Assembly (NCBI GenBank): GCA_964017045.1
Contig: OZ024810.1
Coordinates: 11,525,562 to 11,589,561 of the forward strand
DNA from: Omphiscola glabra
Lineage: Eukaryota; Mollusca; Gastropoda; Lymnaeidae
Length of the DNA stretch: 64,000 nt
Reading direction: 5' to 3'
This document shows positions 57,701-64,000 of the stretch, one piece after another (the first letter of the stretch is position 1; each line of letters starts with the position of its first letter). The notes beneath the pieces are model-generated. The model saw only the letters and a program-made list of their open reading frames with translations, was not told where the DNA came from and made no database searches. The position numbers and the translations under genes were made by a program.

Positions 57701-59060
57701 GTCCTTAAATTCGTTTTGTTTTCTTTAACAAACTTTATCAAAATAATTTCAATCGGATCTATCAACTCAACCGCCCTTGAACAAATGCCAACAGACATCA
57801 ATTTGTAGCAAGAGCAGAGAAAAACATGTTTTTGCATGTTTAGTGTAGAGAGTATTTTTGTTGTTTTTATAAATAAGCTTGAATTTTGTGACGTATTTTA
57901 GAATCGGATATAGCTCTGTAAATGTGTTGTGATTTTGAATAGCAATGATGTAGTAATACATCTATTATATAAGAATGATATATGCTGACCGTAACTCACA
58001 AAGAACCGATACGACTTAAATACGTCCCATTTTTTAAAACAATCATAGTTTTCTACTATTATTTTAATGGTAAAGCGAAAAATATATTGTATATTCGCTT
58101 TAATTTTAATAAAATTTTAAGTATTAATAATATAAATTACAAATAAATCTGGAGTAACAACTAAGGAACTATTTTAAACATTTTATATGTGGTTGAAAGT
58201 TATGAAAATTAGTAAAACAAATTATAATCAAAGAATTACACTGTAATCACATTTATCGGGGAAACCAAAACATCTGTTGATTTTAATGCATTTTTTAAGT
58301 ACGTTCCAAATATTGCGTAATAAAAGTAAAACTAATTTGTTCTAAATAATAACGCAAATGACGTCAGAACTCAAATTGTCTATTTATTCAATGCAAAAAT
58401 TTATCTGATTTAATAACCGCGCCTAATAAAATTGATAATGTATTTCCCCCTTCCTAAATGTAAAATTAATAAATATAATAGATTGCTTTTTAAATTGCTA
58501 CAATTTAAAAAATGAAATAAAATTTTTGCTTTTTATTTTTAACGTTTAATAAATTTTTACTTTTATTCTTTCCAAAAATATACATTTATGAAATTTATAA
58601 ATTAATTAAAAAAAAAAACCACCCTAACCTTTAAATATACTTTTAATACGAAAATGCCGTTTAATGCAATCAGTGCAGCAAAACTACATATCCAAATAGC
58701 ATCCACTAATGCACTTATCACTCATTTAAATAAGAACAAAGCATTTGAAATGCAAAAAAATTGTTTTTGCGTAAGTAAGTGGATTACAATCCCGTGGATG
58801 ATTTTATTAATTTCTTTAAAACTCTGTTTGGGGTATGGGGAAGTTGACAAAATGAATTTGACAAATAATTTGCCTTCTTAGGTACATATATATGGGGGTT
58901 AGGAAATAGGGTGTGTACAATTTTATATCTTTAAATCCAATGATATTACTGTTGTGAAAAATAGATGCTATATTCCCATTTTACGAATTAAGAAAATCAA
59001 TGACGTTAACACAATGTAAGTACATTTACAAAAGTATATCCATGAATATCAAAACCCATT
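57701..59060. other. AT-rich, no gene seen
   Basis: Non-repetitive to the eye, with short open frames only (for example 58654-58881), none with a recognisable domain. Confidence 0.45.
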
Positions 59061-59510
59061 CATTTTACAAAGAATTACCAGTTTTGGACCGGGGCCCTAT
59101 AGTAGTTTTTCTTTCTAATATGAGCTATTTAAATATAATTTCCGTATGAGTTCCTATACTATTCATCTGAATGCGATACACTTTCAGTGAGTTGTTGTGT
59201 GCAGGCCCGCATTAGGGTTCTAAAGAAGTGCAAATATTTTACAATATTCCGCTTTGGGCCGGGGGCCTTAAATTCTTTTTTTTTCTTATATGAGCTATGT
59301 AAATATAACGTCAAGCAGAGCTTTTGCATAAGTGGGTGGAATTACATTAAATATAAACTGTGACATTTCATTTGTATATGTGACTTAATAAATAGGTTTC
59401 TGATTTAGTACAAATATTTCACAATATTACTTTTGGGGCCGGGGGCCCTAAATTTGTTTATATGTAATAAATGAGCCATATAAATATAATTTCAAACATA
59501 GCTATTGCAT
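59061..59510. repeat. further degenerate satellite monomers
   Basis: GGACCGGGGCCCTATAGTAG, TTCCTATACTATTCATCTGA and GGCCGGGGGCCTTAAATTC show two or three more diverged monomers, separated from the main array by about 1.4 kb. Confidence 0.65.
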
Positions 59511-60644
59511 GGGGGGATCAATCGCTATAAGTTTTGGGACTAAATTTGCAAAATCCATGCTTCCCACACGGACAGCTGCGTGTGGTCTGCTGACACTTCT
59601 TAAAACCTTCTAATTAATTCGAATACGCACCAGACGGTTAAAAAAAGGTGGTTATTAGAAGAACTTACAAAAAAATTATTAAAACACAGACACTTTATTT
59701 CGATGAGTGGCATTGCAACGCATGCCGGGTAATCGCTAGTATATATATATATATATGTAACAATTTGATTTTAAAATCTTTCGTAAAAAGTTGTAAACAC
59801 GTTGAAAGATTGGCCAAGCGGAACATCCGGATGTTTTATTAATATATTTCCACAATTTCATGAGAATGGCAAGAATGGATACCCCGGACGTTCTTTTAAA
59901 AGATTTCCACCATTTAATGACGAACCCTGTTATAAGATGGACAGAAGTATAGTTCAAACATTTGACAAACCTGGCCGTCAAAAATACTTATGAAAAGTAA
60001 TTAACATATTTTTGTAAAATACTGATCATAATGTAGTTTGTAAACGAACGGTTTCTAATCACAACTTCATGAGGCGTTTACCGAAACATGTCAAAAAAAA
60101 AGCTTATGTTGATGCAACAAAACCCATCCTGTATTCCACGGCCATTTCCACCGTTGCTACATCTGTTGTCTGTTATCTGTAGTAACAGCGCTATTAATTA
60201 AAAATTGAAGAAGAAAAAATTAAACAACCCTTGAAAACAAAGTTTGACGTATTATTATTATTATTATTATTATTTGTTGTCTTATATAGCGTGGTACCCC
60301 AGCCCAGGGCTAGGCTCACCGCGCTGTACATAAAAATATTAAAAAAAGAGACGTAATGGTGATGTTAACATAAAATACATATATATAATAAAGAACAGAT
60401 GTATAGAGACAAAACAAAATCTCATGCATATTCACCCCATCCACACCAGAACTTTTACATGACAAGCCATGTATCAATCTTTATAAAATTTAATGTTGAG
60501 CAATAAAGGGGTGGGGCTATAAATTTGACTAAACATGCATACAAGTAACGTACATTATAAGATTACGAATTAGTGCGCCCCCCCCCCCCCCCCGCCCCTA
60601 AAGGCACGCAAAAGTTTTCACGTCCATGAACTATATTGAGCCAT
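59511..60644. other. intergenic with (ATT)n and dispersed-repeat piece
   Basis: CATGCCGGGTAATCGCTAG beside (TA)n at 59720-59757 looks like a transposon terminus. An (ATT)n run at about 60250-60275 is followed by GCCCAGGGCTAGGCTCACCG, the form of a non-LTR or SINE tail. A C-run lies at 60576-60592. No gene. Confidence 0.45.
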
Positions 60645-60970
60645 CCGCTTTATACACCGCAGATTTATTTCACCAACTATTTCAGAAAATCAAAAGAAAA
60701 TATAACGCATCATAACTCACTTGCGATATTTATTTTATTTAATTTTTTTTAAAGACTCTCATTTGGCGCAGTGATCGGGAAATTTTATTTCGTGAAATCC
60801 TACTTACTTAATCTCTCGCCCTGAAAAACTGATTTTTGGGGGGTTGGGTGGGGGTGAAATTTGAAACAATGCGCTGTCATAGGCAACGAGTATATGTGCC
60901 AAGTTCCAGCTCGATAGGTTGATGGAAAGTGGGTCATTTAGCCATCTGATTATTTTGTCTGCCATCCACG
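60645..60970. repeat. dispersed repeat of unknown class, copy 1
   Basis: Contains CACCGCAGATTTATTTCACC, GAAATTTTATTTCGTGAAAT and CCAGCTCGATAGGTTGATGG. A second long copy is at 61100-61455 and a short one at about 49172-49310. Confidence 0.7.
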
Positions 60971-61099
60971 AAGAAATCCGAAGTTTACGTAAAGGATTAA
61001 TAATCAAACGACTTCTAAACACGAAAAAAGTTTTTCCGTACAAATCCTTTGTAGGCATTTTCTAGAATTTTATTTTGTATTAACATTCTAATGACCCAC

Positions 61100-61455
61100 T
61101 CACTTTTGCACCGCAGATTTATTTCAAAAGCTATTTCAGAAGAAAAAATACAAAACAAAAAAAATAATACGCCCAATACACGTTTGGGATTTTTCTTTTA
61201 AAGAATGTCATTTAGCGCAGTTATTGAACATTTTATTTCGTGAAAACAGTGGCATCATATTTCCTTGATGTTCGTTCCTCTTGTAAAACAGGTCAAATGG
61301 ATTTTTTTTTGTTGGGGGGGGGGGGGGGAATGGGCTAAAAAAAATTTGAAAGAAAGTGTTGTCAACAGCATCGGGTCTATGCGTTACGTTTCAGCTCGAT
61401 AGGTTGACGTGAAGTGGGTCAATTAACCGACGGAAGATTTTTGCCTGCCAGAAGC
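61100..61455. repeat. dispersed repeat of unknown class, copy 2
   Basis: Matches copy 1 in order: CACCGCAGATTTATTTCA, CATTTTATTTCGTGAAAA, a G-run, then TCAGCTCGATAGGTTGACGT and AAGTGGGTCAATTAACC. No coding is seen. Confidence 0.7.
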
Positions 61456-61559
61456 GAAATTACTATAAGGGATATTTAAAAAATGGGAATTTGGCTTGTT
61501 CATGCTCCTTTGTGAATAGGAGTGAAGTCGTCAAATCTTATCATTAAATAATCCGTTCA

Positions 61560-61870
61560 CGATTCATCATCGTCATCATCATCATGTCCCTTAGTCCTTG
61601 GACCGTTGGGGCGCCACAGATGATATGAAAACTATCCTTCTCCATTCCTCTCGATCTTCTGCCCTACGCTTAGGATCGCCTAGTTTTAATCCCGTCCACT
61701 CTTTGATGTTATCTTCCCCATCTTTTACTCTGTCTTCCTCTTCTTCACCCTCCTCTATATTTTGTGCCCTGCATGATTTGTTTGGAGAGCACATGTTTTC
61801 TGGTCACGTGGCCATACCACTCAAGTTTGCGCTTTTTTTTACAGACACCAGGAGGTCATCGTACTACCCA
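61560..61870 (-). mobile_element. LINE 3'-end fragment
   Basis: The minus strand reads KLEWYGHVTRKHVLSKQIMQ in one frame and, in another, NIKEWTGLKLGDPKRRAEDR followed by EEWRRIVFISSVAPQRS and a stop near 61591. This is the typical C-terminal end of a non-LTR retrotransposon polyprotein. A CATCATCATCATC tail lies at the 3' side (about 61566-61585). Frame-broken and truncated, hence dead. Confidence 0.78.
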
Positions 61871-62095
61871 ATTGCTTGACGGACACCATTAAATCCTTTC
61901 ACCGATAAAGTCTTTAACCAGCGCCAGTGAAACAAAAAAAGCAAGCCTCAACCACTATCTGTCAACCCCAAGCACAAATACCCACACGATCACATGCCTC
62001 TATTGAAACCGTCGATATTTTAATGCACCCCGATCGTGGTATTTTAAGACATTGGCGCACGGGGCAGTTGCCCATAGGGCCTCAGTCTTCTAGGA

Positions 62096-62284
62096 CAGTG
62101 CTACTCAAAGTGGTGGTCCGCGGACCGGTGCCGGTCCGTGGGCCATCATCCGCCGGTCCGCAGAAATTTTCAAGAAAACTCATTTCGCTACCACGTCAGT
62201 ACAAGAAAAATAGTGCACCGGTCCCTGGTGCAATGGAAAAAAATTCCTGCCGGTCCGCCACAATAAAAAGTTGGAGAAGCACTG
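62096..62284. mobile_element. hAT-type MITE, CAGTGCTACTC family
   Basis: A 189-bp element with ends CAGTGCTACTCAAAGTGG and GTTGGAGAAGCACTG, flanked by perfect 8-bp duplications TTCTAGGA at 62088-62095 and 62285-62292. The interior has GTCCGCGGACCGGTGCCGG and GCCGGTCCGC. Confidence 0.9.
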
Positions 62285-62292
62285 TTCTAGGA

Positions 62293-62940
62293 GACCTCAG
62301 GCTTCTTCGTATGCCTCACACTACTCGAGGCCACACACGAGGCGTCTAGTTGGCTGTATTGTTCGTGAATATTGAAGTATTTTTAAGGAAATTAATTTGC
62401 TTTTTAAACTGCTATAGACAGCGAACTTCCTAAGTCTTTTTTTTTGTGAACATTTAAATTTTGTTTTAAAGTAAATGTTTCCTCTAAGTTCTGGGGAGGC
62501 GGCTTCGTTCGTGAGCCTTCGATTTCTGCTCCCTTCCCCATTCAAAGTTACAATATTGCTACCGTTTTACTCTACAAAACAGAATTTGATTCTGATGATT
62601 AAAATGATTTTCTGGAACTTACAGGAACATGATATTCCTCGAGTTTGGTTCGTATCCATAACGTTGGAAACAGATCGCAGGGGCGAAACTGAGCTGAACC
62701 CAAAAAGCGCACCCACAGGGAGCGCTGCAACCGGAATGAATTAATGTTTATGTATGGTTATCAGACGACATTTTGCCTAATTTTGGCGATGATAGATGCT
62801 CTGCGACCCCGTTCACGAATGCCCAAAAGGAACTAAACCTCTTCCAACATGGCCGTTGAAAATGTTCTGAAATGTAAAAACCCATGGTTAGCCTGTACGC
62901 CAAATACTTTTCGTTACAGTGCAGTTGGTTAGAGAGGAAT
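62293..62940. other. intergenic, no gene seen
   Basis: Short open frames on both strands without recognisable domains. Confidence 0.4.
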
Positions 62941-63117
62941 AGAGGCATAGCCAGGGTTTGCATCACCGGGGGCGAGCCACGATTTTGCCTCCTCTATCCC
63001 TCAAAAGAAAAAGAAAACCCTCTGTAGTTGTCAAAATATGCCAGCCTTTCATTATATAACAAAAATGTGCCGTCCGGGGTGGACCGCCCGCTCCGCCTTA
63101 CACTTCCTACGCCACTG
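62941..63117. mobile_element. possible hAT-type MITE remnant
   Basis: Ends AGAGGCATAGCCAGGG and CTTCCTACGCCACTG resemble CAGTGGCGTAG-type hAT termini in inverted orientation, but no 8-bp duplication is clear. Confidence 0.45.
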
Positions 63118-63421
63118 AGTAGGGGACCTTAGTACATTACTTTTCCCAGGGACTCTTATGCTGTTAAGACGACCATTTGCGCCCCCCTCCCAACCCTTTA
63201 AAAAATTAGATAATGGCTGGGTACAATTAAGAAATATAGATATGTCAATTTATAAAAAGAATATAGACAATTTAAAAAAAAAAAATATGCCTATTTTTCT
63301 TAATTTTTTCCAGTCATTATCTATTATCTCCAATTACGCTTCCCCACCCTACCCCCCCCCCCCAGGCGCCGCCTTTATCTGTCTAAATTAAAATGTACTT
63401 TTTTTTCCAACCTTTCATTAT

Positions 63422-64000
63422 TTACTCTTGTATTTTCTGTTTCTGTGAGACTTCATCCCACAGTATTTCTATCGTCTCCATCTCTATACCCACCCTTCCT
63501 TCCATTTTCTCTTTCTGTGAGACTTCATCCCACAGTATTTCTATCGTCTCCATCTCCATACCCACCCTTCCTTCAATTTTCTCTTTCTGTGACACTTCAT
63601 CCCACAGTATTTCTATCGTCTCCATCTCCATACCAACCCTTCCTTCAATTTTCTCTTTCTGTGACACTTCATCCCACAGTATTTCTATCGTCTCCATCTC
63701 CATACCCACCCTTCCTTCAATTTTCTCTTTCTGTGACACTTCATCCCACAGTATTTCTATCGTCTCCATCTCTATACCCACCCTTCCTTCCATTTTCTCT
63801 TTCTGTGACACTTCATCCCACAGTCTTTCTATCGTCTCGATCTCTATACCCACCCTTCCTTCCATTTTCTCTTTCTGTGACACTTCATCCCACAGTCTTT
63901 CTATCGTCTCGATCTCTATACCCACCCTTCCTTCCATTTTCTCTTTCTGTGACACTTCATCCCACAGTCTTTCTATCGTCTCCATCTCCATACCCACCCT
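63422..64000. repeat. minisatellite, 72-bp unit, running off the right edge
   Basis: Eight copies containing CTTCATCCCACAGTATTTCT, ATCGTCTCCATCTCCATACC and CACCCTTCCTTC. Variants (AGTCTTTC, GTCTCGATC) cluster on the right. The unit is 24 codons; the minus strand reads METIEILWDEVSQKEK(I/M)EGRVG and is open for at least 191 codons, ending at 63422. I cannot tell whether it is the end of a real repetitive protein; the frame continues beyond the window. Confidence 0.85.

Overview
The window reads as nuclear DNA of an invertebrate animal, most likely a gastropod mollusc. It is AT-rich, has long introns, is full of minisatellites, and carries many short hAT-type transposons, including copies resembling the SPIN family, which is known in tetrapods and also reported from a pond snail. 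The species call is inference; the animal call rests on the gene structure. Only one protein-coding host gene can be supported.

That gene lies on the minus strand between 41826 and 27891. It encodes mitochondrial FAD-dependent glycerol-3-phosphate dehydrogenase (GPD2), the inner-membrane half of the glycerol-phosphate shuttle. Fifteen coding exons with GT-AG borders and consistent phases join into a 721-residue protein with an N-terminal hydrophobic segment, an FAD-binding glycine motif, the full catalytic core and two C-terminal EF-hands. A sixteenth exon at 33191-33448 lies between the last catalytic exon and the first EF-hand exon. It starts in the same phase, begins with a sequence resembling the start of the EF-hand exon, then runs into a cysteine-rich tail (12 Cys in 85 residues) and a stop. 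It looks like an alternative terminal exon giving a 672-residue enzyme without calcium-binding domains. The exon 12 donor that would make the choice is the weakest in the gene. This is the most interesting feature of the window.

Layout: 1-22 kb is intergenic, dominated by tandem arrays (units of 14, 21, 26, 27, 29, 33, 34, 51, 67, 89 and 105 bp), with a LINE 3' fragment, hAT MITEs and a large foldback repeat. 22-27.9 kb is AT-rich 3' flank or 3' UTR with more MITEs. 27.9-41.9 kb is GPD2, with a 21-bp minisatellite in the last intron and a decayed piggyBac-like transposase antisense in intron 11. 41.9-48.9 kb is 5' flank or 5' UTR intron with ETS- and YY1-like motifs. 49-64 kb is transposon and satellite territory: an inverted pair of related hAT MITEs, a decayed Jockey/CR1-type LINE, twin 31-bp arrays, a 721-bp hAT remnant with a transposase C-terminus, a 170-bp-monomer satellite with 340- and 680-bp higher-order periods, a second LINE 3' fragment, and a 72-bp-unit array running off the right edge.

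Most long open frames outside GPD2 are artefacts of tandem repeats whose unit length is a multiple of three, which leaves both strands open; they are annotated as repeats.
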